Shown here: positions 53,728 to 62,625 of the stretch, one piece after another
How the letters are laid out: each line of letters opens with the position of its first letter
How positions within the stretch are numbered: the stretch's first letter is position 1
Source of the DNA: Paraburkholderia elongata
GTDB lineage: Bacteria > Pseudomonadota > Gammaproteobacteria > Burkholderiales > Burkholderiaceae
Assembly: GCF_013177735.1 (NCBI RefSeq)
Contig: NZ_WOEZ01000208.1
Coordinates: forward strand, 1 to 64,000
Direction of reading: 5' to 3'
DNA: 64,000 bases
Notes under the pieces: model-generated
The model's database searches: none
What the model was told of the DNA's origin: nothing
What the model saw: only the letters and a program-made list of their open reading frames with translations
Translations under genes and position numbers: made by a program

Positions 53728-54975
53728 ATGAGCATTACGGTAATCAGTGGCGGCAACGTACTCGATCTGGTCCAGGGCGCGTTGCTCGAACATCATCACG
53801 TTGTGATCGAAAACGGCCATATCGTCGAAGTCACCAATCGTCCTGTCGATTTGCCGAATGCGCGTGTAATCGACGCACGCGGCAAGACGGTGATGCCCGG
53901 CCTGATCGATTGTCACGTGCACGTACTGGCTTCGCGTGCGAACCTCGGTGTGAATGCGACGCAGCCGAATATTCTCACCGCGATTCGCGCGCTGCCGATA
54001 CTGAAGGCGATGCTCGGCCGCGGCTTTACGACGGTGCGTGACGCGGGCGGCGCGGATTGGGGTTTGACGCAGGCGCTGGAAAGTGGATTGATTCCGGGGC
54101 CGCGTATTTTCCCGTCGGGCAAGGCGTTATCGCAAACCGGTGGCCACGGAGATTTTCGTCCGCGCGGCGATGTGCTCGAACCGTGTTCATGCGCCTTTCG
54201 TGCGGGGGCGATTGCACGGGTTGTCGACGGTGTCGATGCGGTGCGCCTCGCGGTGCGTGAAGAGATTCAGAAGGGCGCCACGCAGATCAAGATCATGGCG
54301 TCCGGCGGCGTCGCTTCGCCGACCGATCCGATCAGTAACACGCAATACTCCGAGGACGAAATTCGCGCAATCGTCGCCGAAGCGGAGGCAGCCAATACTT
54401 ACGTGATGGCGCATGCCTATACCGGCCGCGCGATTTCACGTGCGATTCGCTGTGGCGTGCGCACGATCGAGCACGGCAATCTGGTCGACGAAGCCGCCGC
54501 GAAACTGATGCGCGAGCACGGCGCATTCGTCGTGCCGACGCTGGTCACCTACGACGCGTTGGCCCAACACGGCGCCGATTACGGTTTGCCTGCCGATTCG
54601 ATTGCCAAGGTCGAAACCGTGCGGCAGGCGGGGCGCGACTCGCTGCAGATCTATGCGAACGCCGGTGTGCCAATGGGATTCGGTTCGGACCTCCTCGGCG
54701 AAATGCACACATTCCAGAGCGACGAATTGCGCATTCGCGCAGAGGTGCTCGGCAATCTGGAAGCGTTGCGTTCTGCCACCACAATCGCGGCCGATATCGT
54801 CGATCGGAACGGCAAGCTCGGCGTCATCAAAGCAGGAGCTATCGCCGACGTACTGGTGGTCGACGGCAATCCGCTCAAGGATATCGGTGTGTTGACCGGG
54901 CAGGGCGAGCGCCTCGAGTATGTCTTGCAGCGTGGCGAGGTCGTGAGCGAACGGGGCACGGTCGTGTCGCGCTAA
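53728..54975 (+). CDS. Amidohydrolase (imidazolonepropionase/Xaa-dipeptidase-like)
   Basis: Product of 415 aa, a TIM-barrel metal-dependent hydrolase. Metal ligands: HVH at residues 63-65, Lys in IKIMASGG, His in MAHAYTG and TIEHGN, and Asp in GFGSDLLGEMH. The pattern is that of the group hydrolysing Xaa-Arg/Lys/Pro dipeptides or N-acyl amino acids. Next to a LysR regulator and MHS importer, it suggests import and hydrolysis of a small amide or peptide. No signal peptide, so it is cytoplasmic. Confidence 0.9.
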   Translation: MSITVISGGNVLDLVQGALLEHHHVVIENGHIVEVTNRPVDLPNARVIDARGKTVMPGLIDCHVHVLASRANLGVNATQPNILTAIRALPILKAMLGRGFTTVRDAGGADWGLTQALESGLIPGPRIFPSGKALSQTGGHGDFRPRGDVLEPCSCAFRAGAIARVVDGVDAVRLAVREEIQKGATQIKIMASGGVASPTDPISNTQYSEDEIRAIVAEAEAANTYVMAHAYTGRAISRAIRCGVRTIEHGNLVDEAAAKLMREHGAFVVPTLVTYDALAQHGADYGLPADSIAKVETVRQAGRDSLQIYANAGVPMGFGSDLLGEMHTFQSDELRIRAEVLGNLEALRSATTIAADIVDRNGKLGVIKAGAIADVLVVDGNPLKDIGVLTGQGERLEYVLQRGEVVSERGTVVSR

Positions 54976-55018
54976 GCGGGAGGTGTGTGCAGCGATCGGC
55001 GCGGGTTGCGTCAATTCT

Positions 55019-55930
55019 TTAAGCTCGTGCCGCGCTCACACGCAACGCTGTCCATCGCACCGTCGCAAGAATCGATGCCACGACGATCAACGCGCCGCCG
55101 ATCCAGGCTGCCGTTGAAATCCGTTCACCTAACCAGATGCACGCGAACAGCGCGCCGAAAGCGGGCTCGCTGCCCATCAGCAGCGACACGCGCGTCGGAC
55201 TGCTGCGTTTGATCGCGAAGTTTTGCGCGAAGAACGCGAACAGCGTGCACGCGATCACCAGATAGCCGATGTAGCCCCAGAACATGGCGTGCCCGGCGAG
55301 CGACGGCACCGGCTGCCACTGTTGCGGCGCAAACAGCACGGCCACCGCCGCGCTGCCGAATGCCACCACACCCGACTGAACCGCCGTCACCGACAAAGGC
55401 GGCAACGCGGAGTCGCGCATCACGCGTTTAGTCACACACACGTTCAGCGCGCGCAGCAGCGCGGCGAGCAGAATGAGCGCGTCGCCGGGATTGAAACTCA
55501 GCGCGCCACCGCCCGCCAGCAGCCAGGCGCCTAACAGCGAAAGCGCGACTGCCGCCCATTCGATGCCAGTCGGCTTGCGCTTGAGCAGCCACCATTCGAC
55601 GAGCGGCGTCAACACCACGCACAGGCTGATCAGAAACGCCGCATTGGCCGCGCGCGTCAGCAGAATGCCGAAGGTTTCGCAGAGAAAGATGCCGAGCAGC
55701 AGGGCGCTCGCGATCAGCACGCCGCGCAGCGTGCGGGCATCTGCGCCGCGCAAATGGCGCAAGGTGGGCGACAGGATCACGAAGGTGATGCCGAAGCGCA
55801 TCGCCAGCAAGCCCAGCACCGGATAGAACACCAACGCGCTTTTGACGACGCCGTAACTGGTGCCCCAGACCACGGCGACCGCGAGCAGCATCAGATCGGA
55901 GAGCAGAAGCAGGCGTTCTTGTTTCGACAT
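55019..55930 (-). CDS. DMT-family (EamA) transporter
   Basis: Product of 303 aa with ten transmembrane helices in two EamA repeats (MLLAVAVVWGTSYGVVKSAL; GYIGYLVIACTLFAFFAQNFAIKRSSPTRVSLLMGSEPAFGALFA). The family mostly exports amino acids and metabolites. The ATG at 55930 fits; the longer frame to 56035 does not match the family. Divergent from a LysR gene that likely regulates it. Confidence 0.9.
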   Translation of the reverse strand: MSKQERLLLLSDLMLLAVAVVWGTSYGVVKSALVFYPVLGLLAMRFGITFVILSPTLRHLRGADARTLRGVLIASALLLGIFLCETFGILLTRAANAAFLISLCVVLTPLVEWWLLKRKPTGIEWAAVALSLLGAWLLAGGGALSFNPGDALILLAALLRALNVCVTKRVMRDSALPPLSVTAVQSGVVAFGSAAVAVLFAPQQWQPVPSLAGHAMFWGYIGYLVIACTLFAFFAQNFAIKRSSPTRVSLLMGSEPAFGALFACIWLGERISTAAWIGGALIVVASILATVRWTALRVSAARA

Positions 55931-56053
55931 GGCGGACCTCGAGCAGATGAACTCGTATTGTCGAACTTTGCTTATGAGGCGATAATCGGGTCGCTGTGCA
56001 TAGCATTTATGTCGCAAATGCATTAATCGGCTCAATCCCGCGAGCGCTCGACG

Positions 56054-56974
56054 ATGAACCCAACTGACCTTTTCGCCTTGCTGCCGGACATGGCGGTTTT
56101 CGCACGCGTCGTCGATGCCGGCAATTTTTCGGTAGCCGCGCGTCAGCTCGGCAGTACGCCATCCACGGTCAGCCGTCAGATCAAGCGGCTCGAGGACGCC
56201 TTAGCGACACGCCTGCTCGAACGGTCCACGCGCACGGTGCGGGTCACGGAATCGGGTGCCCATGTCGCCCGTTTCTGTCGCGACATGGTGAGCGCCGCAT
56301 CGGGCGCGGTGGATGCCGCCGGGCAACTGGCCGGCAGGCCGCAAGGCAAGGTGAGCGTGAGCGCGCCGACCGCGTTCGCGAAGACGGTGATTCACCCGCT
56401 GATTCCCGGTTTTCTTCGTGCCTACGACGAAGTCGATCTGCAACTGCTTTTCACCGATCACGACGTCGATCCGCTCGCCGACGATATCGATCTGGTGATC
56501 CGTCTGACCGAGCATCCACCGCAAGGCCTTGCGGGACGCAGGCTGGGCGCAGTGCGTTGGCTGCTGGGCGCATCGCCGGCTTATTTGCGTGAGCGCGGAG
56601 TGCCGGTGCAACCGCGCGATCTCCTCAAACACGATTGCATCTACCTCGGCGAAACTGCCGACGATAACCGCTGGCGCTTTCGCCGTGGCACGGAGACGCA
56701 AACCGTGGACGTGAAAGGGCGTTACATCGCCAATCATGCCGGCGCGCGGCTCGAAGCCGCGCAGCAGGATTTCGGCATCGCGAGCCTGCCTGAATTTGCC
56801 GCCACCGATGCATTGCTAAGCGGTGAACTCGTGCAGGTGCTGCCCGACTGGAATCTCGAAGCGCGCGCTTACGTGGGGTCGGTGTGGCTGTTGTATCCGC
56901 CGAACCGTTTTTTGCCGCCGAAGGTGAGGGCGCTGATCGACTATCTCGTCGAGCATATTCACGAAGCGGCTTAA
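56054..56974 (+). CDS. LysR-family transcriptional regulator
   Basis: Product of 306 aa: HTH in DMAVFARVVDAGNFSVAARQLGSTPSTVSRQIKRLEDALATRLLERSTRTVRVTESG, then an effector domain. Its stop codon TAA (56972-56974) lies inside the TTAA that is duplicated by the adjacent insertion sequence, so the protein is intact. Divergent from the DMT transporter gene. Confidence 0.91.
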   Translation: MNPTDLFALLPDMAVFARVVDAGNFSVAARQLGSTPSTVSRQIKRLEDALATRLLERSTRTVRVTESGAHVARFCRDMVSAASGAVDAAGQLAGRPQGKVSVSAPTAFAKTVIHPLIPGFLRAYDEVDLQLLFTDHDVDPLADDIDLVIRLTEHPPQGLAGRRLGAVRWLLGASPAYLRERGVPVQPRDLLKHDCIYLGETADDNRWRFRRGTETQTVDVKGRYIANHAGARLEAAQQDFGIASLPEFAATDALLSGELVQVLPDWNLEARAYVGSVWLLYPPNRFLPPKVRALIDYLVEHIHEAA

Positions 56975-58327
56975 CAGGCTGTTGAATTTGGATCCCGTGT
57001 AAACGGGGTTTGAGGGACAGGCGTTATGGATATTGTGTTCATGATCTTTGGCAGCGGATACGATGCGCGGAATGGATGAGATGCAGGAACCCCTGTTCAC
57101 GACAGTCAAGCTGGAGGACTTTGTTCCGGCGGATCACCCGTTGCGATCGATCCGGTTGCTGGTGAATGATGCGCTGAAACGGCTCAACGGGCTGTTCAGC
57201 GTCATCTATGCGGATACTGGCCGGGCCTCGATTGCGCCTGAGAAGCTGATGCGGGCGCTGCTGTTGCAGGTGTTCTACTCGGTGCGCAGCGAGCGCATGC
57301 TCATGGAGCAGATGCGCTACAACCTGCTGTTCCGCTGGTTCGTCGGGCTGGCGATTGAGGACGCCGTGTGGGACCACTCGGTGTTCTCGAAGAACCGCGA
57401 CCGGTTGCTGGAGCATGAAGTCGTGGAAGCGTTCTTCACCGAAGTCATGAGCCTGGCGGACAAGCGGGGCTTGCTGTCGAGAGACCATTTCTCGGTGGAC
57501 GGCACGCTGATTCAGGCGTGGGCCAGTCACAAGAGCTTCCGCCGCAAGGACGGCCCGGACGATGGTCCTCCGGCCGGCGGTAGCCGCAACGCCGACACTG
57601 ACTGGAAAGGCGAGCGACGCAGCAATGCCACACATGAGTCGACTACTGATCCGGAGGCGCGGCTGTTCAAGAAGAGCCGCAAGAGCCCGGCCATCCTGTG
57701 CTACCACGGGCACATCCTGATGGAGAACCGCTCGGGGCTGGTGGTCGGCGCCGTGGTCAGTCACGCGGATGGTTTGGCCGAGCGGGCCAGCGCGTTGCGA
57801 TTGCTCGATTGCGTGCCAGGCGGTCATGCGAAGACAGTCGGTGCCGACAAGGCGTATGACACCCGCGACTTCGTAAACGATTGCCGCGCTCGCAACGTGA
57901 CACCGCATGTCGCGCGCAACGATGAGCGTTTGGGCGGCAGCGCAATCGACGCTCGCACTTCGCGGCACGCGGGCTACCGGATCAGCCAGATCATCCGCAA
58001 ACGAATCGAAGAGCATTTCGGCTGGGGCAAGACCATCGGACGGATCCGGCAGACGGTCTATCGCGGCATCAAGCGCGTCGACCAGCACTTCAAGCTGACG
58101 ATGGTTGCAAGCAATCTGACCCGCATGGCCCGAATGCCAGGTGTGGTGCCGCAAGGAGCGACGCGATGACCCGCCACGGCTCGAAGACTGCGCGCCACAA
58201 GGGCTGCATTCGTGCGCATGCCCCGCGCAGATTGCGCGGCGAACCGGTAATTCAGCGGAAAATCGCACGCGCAAGCCTCCTGAACATAGCTTCGGTCATC
58301 ATGACGGGGGCACTTTTCAACAGCCTG
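56975..58327 (+). mobile_element. IS5-family insertion sequence
   Basis: A 1353-bp element bounded by CAGGCTGTTGAA at the left and its reverse complement TTCAACAGCCTG at the right (12-bp perfect inverted ends, weaker match beyond). TTAA flanks both ends (56971-56974 and 58328-58331), a fitting 4-bp target duplication. It contains one intact transposase gene and looks recently active. The name within the IS5 family cannot be fixed without a database. Confidence 0.88.
57063..58169 (+). CDS. IS5-family DDE transposase
   Basis: Product of 368 aa. N-terminal helical domain (LFTTVKLEDFVPADHPLRSIRLLVNDAL; SIAPEKLMRALLLQVFYSVRSERMLMEQM) and a DDE catalytic core: Asp in FSVDGTLIQAW, Asp in VGADKAYDTRDF, Glu in KRIEEHFGWGKTIGRIRQT. 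ATG 57063 is chosen; a TTG at 57048 is in frame. No frameshift or stop is seen, so it should be functional. Confidence 0.92.
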   Translation: MRGMDEMQEPLFTTVKLEDFVPADHPLRSIRLLVNDALKRLNGLFSVIYADTGRASIAPEKLMRALLLQVFYSVRSERMLMEQMRYNLLFRWFVGLAIEDAVWDHSVFSKNRDRLLEHEVVEAFFTEVMSLADKRGLLSRDHFSVDGTLIQAWASHKSFRRKDGPDDGPPAGGSRNADTDWKGERRSNATHESTTDPEARLFKKSRKSPAILCYHGHILMENRSGLVVGAVVSHADGLAERASALRLLDCVPGGHAKTVGADKAYDTRDFVNDCRARNVTPHVARNDERLGGSAIDARTSRHAGYRISQIIRKRIEEHFGWGKTIGRIRQTVYRGIKRVDQHFKLTMVASNLTRMARMPGVVPQGATR

Positions 58328-58433
58328 TTAAGCATCAGTCCAACTCGTCGTGCGACTCGCTCGCTTACGGTGGTCGTACAGCGACGATTTGGATTGAGCG
58401 AAAGACGAACGTAGAATCGCTCGCGTCACCACG

Positions 58434-58469
58434 ATTCATAGCGATATTCACAGCGATATTCATAGCGAT
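58434..58469 (+). repeat. Three tandem 12-bp repeats before the asparaginase gene
   Basis: Three copies of ATTCAYAGCGAT in a row, ending 34 bases before the ATG at 58504. Could be an operator array or a slippage product. The 58170-58433 stretch contains only the IS right end and about 100 bases with nothing identified. Confidence 0.85.
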
Positions 58470-58503
58470 CGCAACGACTGAAGCGATCAGGAGGAGAACG
58501 AAC

Positions 58504-59613
58504 ATGACCTTGCGTGAAACCGGGCCGATTGCGGCGACTGTCTATCGCGGCGAAGCAATCGAGAACACACATATTGCCCATGTCGCGGTGGTTCAGGCCG
58601 ATGGCCGCCTGCTGTATTCATTTGGCGATCCGTCGCGCATCACGCTGGCGCGCTCCGCGGCAAAGCCCGCACAGGCCCTGGCGGTGCTGGAAACCGGCGC
58701 ACTCGAGCGTTTCGGTTTCGACGAAACCGATCTCGCACTCATGTGCGCCTCGCACAGCAGCGAGCCGCGCCACATCGAACGCGCGCGGCAGATGCTGGCC
58801 AAGGCGCAGGTCAGCGAAGCCGACCTGCGTTGCGGCGGCCATCCTCCGCTGTCCGACGCCGTGTATATCGACTGGCTGAAGCGCGATTTCAAACCGGATG
58901 CGGTGTGCAGCAATTGTTCGGGCAAGCACGCCGGCATGCTGGCCGGGGCGCGTTCAATCGGCGCGGCGATAAGGGGTTATGAACTGCCGGAGCGCCCGCT
59001 GCAGGTGCGCGTGAAGCATACCGTCGCCGACGTATGCGACTTGCCGGACGACGCGGTGCAATGGTCGATCGACGGTTGCAATCTGCCAACGCCGGCGTTC
59101 GCCCTCGATCGACTCGCCCGACTGTTCGCGAAGCTCGCTGCCGCGGAGGACGAGACTTCGGCTTCCGCTGCCGCTTCTTCGTCCATTCCTTCTTCTATTC
59201 CGCCACGCACTGCTGCGCTTGCACGCATCTATCGTGCGATTGCGGCGCATCCGGAGTGGGTGGCAGGCGAGGGGCGCTTCTGTACCGCGTTGATGCGGGC
59301 ATTCGATGGAGCGCTGATCGGCAAGGTTGGCGCAGACGGCAGCTACGCAATCGGCGTGCGGGCCTCGCGGCAGACTGCGCGGCTCGGCGCCGACGGTGCA
59401 CTCGGCATTGCGGTGAAGGTGGAGGACGGCAACATCGGCGTGCTGTATGCGACCGTTGCCGAACTGCTCGCGCGGCTTGATATCGGCAGCCCTGAGCAAC
59501 GTGCGCAACTGGGCGCGTTCCGTGCGTCGCCGATGTTCAACACCATGGGCATCGAAATCGGCCACTTGGCATTTTCGCTTGCGCTCGAAGCGCATCCACG
59601 CCGCGAGGCGTGA
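58504..59613 (+). CDS. Type II asparaginase-like amidohydrolase (Asparaginase_II family)
   Basis: Product of 369 aa belonging to the Rhizobium etli-type asparaginase family: ITLARSAAKPAQALAVLETGA, LMCASHSSEPRHI, VCSNCSGKHAGMLAGA and SIDGCNLPTPAFALDRLARLFAKLA are its blocks; the SxK-like SAAKP and Cys/Lys in CSGKH are probable catalytic or zinc residues. A 30-aa Ser/Ala-rich insert (about residues 215-240) is unusual. AGGAGG sits 9 bases before the ATG. The IS insertion 176 bases upstream may have changed its promoter. Confidence 0.88.
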   Translation: MTLRETGPIAATVYRGEAIENTHIAHVAVVQADGRLLYSFGDPSRITLARSAAKPAQALAVLETGALERFGFDETDLALMCASHSSEPRHIERARQMLAKAQVSEADLRCGGHPPLSDAVYIDWLKRDFKPDAVCSNCSGKHAGMLAGARSIGAAIRGYELPERPLQVRVKHTVADVCDLPDDAVQWSIDGCNLPTPAFALDRLARLFAKLAAAEDETSASAAASSSIPSSIPPRTAALARIYRAIAAHPEWVAGEGRFCTALMRAFDGALIGKVGADGSYAIGVRASRQTARLGADGALGIAVKVEDGNIGVLYATVAELLARLDIGSPEQRAQLGAFRASPMFNTMGIEIGHLAFSLALEAHPRREA

Positions 59614-59634
59614 GGGTATGCAGGGCGGCGCCGG

Positions 59635-60414
59635 TTATGCGTCGTCTTTCTTGAAGCGATCTTGTATAGCCACCAGTTGATCGTCGCTGGTCGCCACGAT
59701 CCACAGACGGGCGCGCTCGACCATGAGGCGATTGTGATCCTTCAGCGCGCCCATCGACACGGCGGTTTTCCACGCGACAGGTGCGGCGCGACTGGTTCTT
59801 CCTGACGGCGTACCGACCAGTAATGCGTAGGGCCCGAGGGGCAACGAGACGAACGGCATGGCCGGCTTGACGCGCACGCGCCAGTCGATGAATGGCGAAT
59901 CGCTGAAGAGAAGCGGCGTGGGCAGGCCATGCAACACGGTGAAGTCATAGAGCGCGAGTTGTTCGCGCATTGGCCCATAGACCCGGCGAATATCGCTGAC
60001 GAGCGCCGCGCGGATTTCGTCGTCGAACATGGCTTCATTGGTGTAGTGGTCGACTGCTTGCAGCGCGTCGTGCTGATAGGCGCTGAAGATCGCCAGGTCG
60101 ACGCAATCGTGAACGGCGCGTTGGACTTCTGCGGCGGAGCCGGCTTCTTCGGGTTTGCCGAGTTGCGCGGCGCGGAGGAAGCGCGCGAGGGCGGCGTCCT
60201 GGGTTGACGGGCCGGTGGCTTGTGGGTCGTCGGTGGCGTCTTTGTCTAGCGGGATGTAGAGGTATTTTTCTGCTGCGAAGCGGGATTTTTTGCCGTCGTC
60301 GAAGCTGATTTCGCCGGTGGCGCAGTTGATGTAGCGAGTGCCGATGTGGCCGTGTTCCCACACGTAGTTTTTCAGGAAGGGGCGTAGGGGGTGGAGTGGG
60401 TCAGGGTGTTGCAT
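59635..60414 (-). CDS. DUF4238 family protein
   Basis: Product of 259 aa with the DUF4238 look: HPLRPFLKNYVWEHGHIGTRYINCATGEISFDDGKKSRFAAEKYLY at the start, ALYDFTVLHGLPTPLLFSDSPFIDWRV and LPLGPYALLVGT in the middle, and HNRLMVERARLWIVA near the end. Function unknown; members are often found in accessory regions. Convergent with the asparaginase gene, 21 bases apart. Confidence 0.72.
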   Translation of the reverse strand: MQHPDPLHPLRPFLKNYVWEHGHIGTRYINCATGEISFDDGKKSRFAAEKYLYIPLDKDATDDPQATGPSTQDAALARFLRAAQLGKPEEAGSAAEVQRAVHDCVDLAIFSAYQHDALQAVDHYTNEAMFDDEIRAALVSDIRRVYGPMREQLALYDFTVLHGLPTPLLFSDSPFIDWRVRVKPAMPFVSLPLGPYALLVGTPSGRTSRAAPVAWKTAVSMGALKDHNRLMVERARLWIVATSDDQLVAIQDRFKKDDA

Positions 60415-60479
60415 TTTTGGGTTGCACTCCGTGCGGGGTTGGGTTTGGGTATGGTCACATAAAATTTGGGTTTTTATGG

Positions 60480-61240
60480 GGGTTTTTTGCCTGCTCGGCG
60501 CTTGGTTGTATGCCTGCGGCGTTGGCCTTTCCTTGAATTCTTATTGGTTTATTAGCGTCGCCCCTGTGCGGGGCGGGCACTTACTTTCTTTGCCGCCGCA
60601 AAGAAAGTAAGCAAAGAAAGCGGCTCGAACCCCCTGCTAAGCGGGTCCCCCGCGCAGTATCGGTAGTGGAGCATCTGGAATCTGCGTCCTCGCACATTTA
60701 GCGTGAGTGACAAAGCACTCATCGGCTCCCACTCCGCACTGCGTGCGTCGCGGATGGGTCTGCATGGGAAACCAGGAGCTTCGGTTGGGCGTGGTGGGGG
60801 CCAGCGGCTTCGGTTGGGACGGCGGGAGCCATCGGCCTTGCCTCGGCGAGGTGTCGAAGCGACAGAGGCGATACGCGCCGAGTTCGCCTCGCGAAGAAAG
60901 AGCGCGGGACGCTACCGAGCGATGTGCAAGTACGAAAACGGAGTGGTCGGTTTGTGAAGGACCCTTCGGCGCGCGTAGCGCCGCCGGAAGAATGACTGCT
61001 TGGTCACGAACGTCGAATGTGCGACGACACGGATTCCAGATGGACCACTACCGGTTGCAAGCCACGGGACCCACTTAGCAGGGGTTTTTAGCCGCTTTCT
61101 CTTGCTTACTTCTCTTTGCGGCGGCAAAGAGAAGTAAGTGCCCGCCCCGCACAGGGGCGACGCTAATAATCCAATAACAAATCAAGGAAAGGCCAACGCC
61201 ATAGGCCAACAGACAATGCCGCCGCCAAAGGCAAAAACCC
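60480..61240. repeat. Long inverted-repeat element (about 245-bp arms, 270-bp centre)
   Basis: Left arm 60480-60722 and right arm 60992-61240 are diverged reverse complements. Shared blocks: GGGTTTTTTGCC/GGCAAAAACCC at the ends, GTTGGCCTTTCCTTG, TTAGCGTCGCCCCTG, AAAGCGGCT, CCCCTGCTAAG and CATCTGGAATC. Each arm carries its own hairpin: left CTTACTTTCTTTGC / GCAAAGAAAGTAAG (60580-60593, 60598-60611) and right CTTACTTCTCTTTGC / GCAAAGAGAAGTAAG (61106-61120, 61125-61139). Open frames in the centre look non-coding. The right end lies 5 bases from the cheV stop codon. Confidence 0.9.
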
Positions 61241-61244
61241 AACT

Positions 61245-62222
61245 TCAAACAACCTGCGCCGCAGGCACTCCCCCAAGCGCATTGCGAATAGCATCAGCCA
61301 GCTCACCGGCTGCAAACTTCGCCACATATCCATTCGCCCCAGCATTCTTCACATGCGCCTCATTAGCGGCGCCGGTCAACGACGAATGAATAATCACCGG
61401 AATATCCCGAGTCCGCTCGTCAGCCTTGATCTGACGGGTCAACATAAACCCATCCATCTCCGGCATCTCAAGATCGGTCAACACCAGCGCAATACTGTCC
61501 TTCACCCTCGCGCCGGTAGCCTGCGCTTCACGCGCAACCTGCTGCAATGTATTCCACGCCTCCTCGCCGGTCTTGGTCATCACGTAGTCCGCGCCGATCG
61601 CGCTCAACGCCTGCTCGATCAGCTTGCGTGCAAAACCGGAATCGTCAGCAGCGAGAATCTTCGCGCCACGGCGGATGCCAAGCGCCTCACCCACGGACGT
61701 CGGGTCGACGCTCGGATGCTGTGACGGAAACACGTCGCGCAACACCTGCTCCACGTCGATCACCTGGGCGAGCCGCGAGTCGCCGCTGTTGCCGTCGATA
61801 CGCGCAATGCTCGTCACCAGATTGCCACCGGCCGTGCCTTCGGCGGACAGCACCTGATTCCACTCGAGCCGCACGATGTCATCCACTTCCTCGACCGCAA
61901 AAGCCTGCGTCGAACGCGCGAATTCCGTCACCAACAATATGTTCAAGCCGCGCGTCGGCTCGCACCCCATCAGGCGCGGCAAATCGATCACGGGAATGAT
62001 CTGTCCGCGAATGTCCACAGCACCCATGACGTACGGCGAAGAACCCGCAATCGGCGTCACCGGCGGCATCGTCGAGATTTCACGCACCTTGAAGACGTTG
62101 ATGCCGTAAAGCTCATGCGCGTCGCTGCCAGGAACGGATCCCAGCCGATACAGCAACAACTCGAATTTGTTGGAACTCGTCAGATTGCTGCGTTCGTCGT
62201 TCGCGCGGTGATCTACTGCCAT
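61245..62222 (-). CDS. cheV: CheV, CheW-receiver chemotaxis coupling protein
   Basis: Product of 325 aa: CheW-like domain (about residues 20-165: FELLLYRLG, ELYGINVFKVREI, GSSPYVMGAVDIRGQIIPVIDL) and a C-terminal receiver domain (about 190-315) with phospho-acceptor Asp in LVLTDLEMPEMDGFML and Lys in NGYVAKFAAGEL. It links chemoreceptors to CheA and is tuned by phosphorylation. ATG 62222 follows GGGGAG; the longer frame is not conserved. No other che genes are near, but a FliA promoter lies upstream. Confidence 0.93.
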   Translation of the reverse strand: MAVDHRANDERSNLTSSNKFELLLYRLGSVPGSDAHELYGINVFKVREISTMPPVTPIAGSSPYVMGAVDIRGQIIPVIDLPRLMGCEPTRGLNILLVTEFARSTQAFAVEEVDDIVRLEWNQVLSAEGTAGGNLVTSIARIDGNSGDSRLAQVIDVEQVLRDVFPSQHPSVDPTSVGEALGIRRGAKILAADDSGFARKLIEQALSAIGADYVMTKTGEEAWNTLQQVAREAQATGARVKDSIALVLTDLEMPEMDGFMLTRQIKADERTRDIPVIIHSSLTGAANEAHVKNAGANGYVAKFAAGELADAIRNALGGVPAAQVV

Positions 62223-62303
62223 CGAAACTCCCCAGGGATTGCGGTGCGAGTGGTGCGCCATGCATACCGTTCGTTCTGCCCTGGCGCGTACCCTATCTTT
62301 TAC

Positions 62304-62330
62304 TTATCGGCGCAGCGGCAGGAAAGTTCA
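62304..62330 (-). promoter_or_regulatory. Sigma-28 (FliA) promoter of cheV
   Basis: Read on the minus strand: TGAACTTT (62330-62323), N11, GCCGATAA (62311-62304). The -10 is a perfect FliA element and the -35 matches TAAAGTTT at 6 of 8, with exact N11 spacing. It lies about 80 bases before the cheV start, putting the gene in the late flagellar class. The remaining 62331-62625 bases show nothing further. Confidence 0.85.
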
Positions 62331-62625
62331 GTGAATTCAGGCGGTTTACTGATGCTTTCTGATTAACATCCAGCCGCTATTCGGGGCGGGAAGAGGGTCG
62401 CGGCCATACAGCAAAAGTAGGTAATTCGTATGAAGGTTACCTAACGTTACAGAAGCGACAGCATGGTTTCACATGCAGCGTAATGCGCCTCCTAGAATGC
62501 AAAGCGATAAGAACGCGGCGCCGTTAGCCAGTCGCAAGCGACTTGCAAGCTATTAGTGCAATCGCATGCAGTGGCCAAGGCGTACACGCATCGCTGTCGT
62601 TTCGCTTCCACCTCAAGGAGAACGT

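Noticed and set aside
60703-61078. Open frames in the centre of the inverted repeat
   Set aside because: Two overlapping frames with Arg/Gly-rich, non-domain readings; they recur as repeat-borne spurious genes and have no convincing ribosome site.
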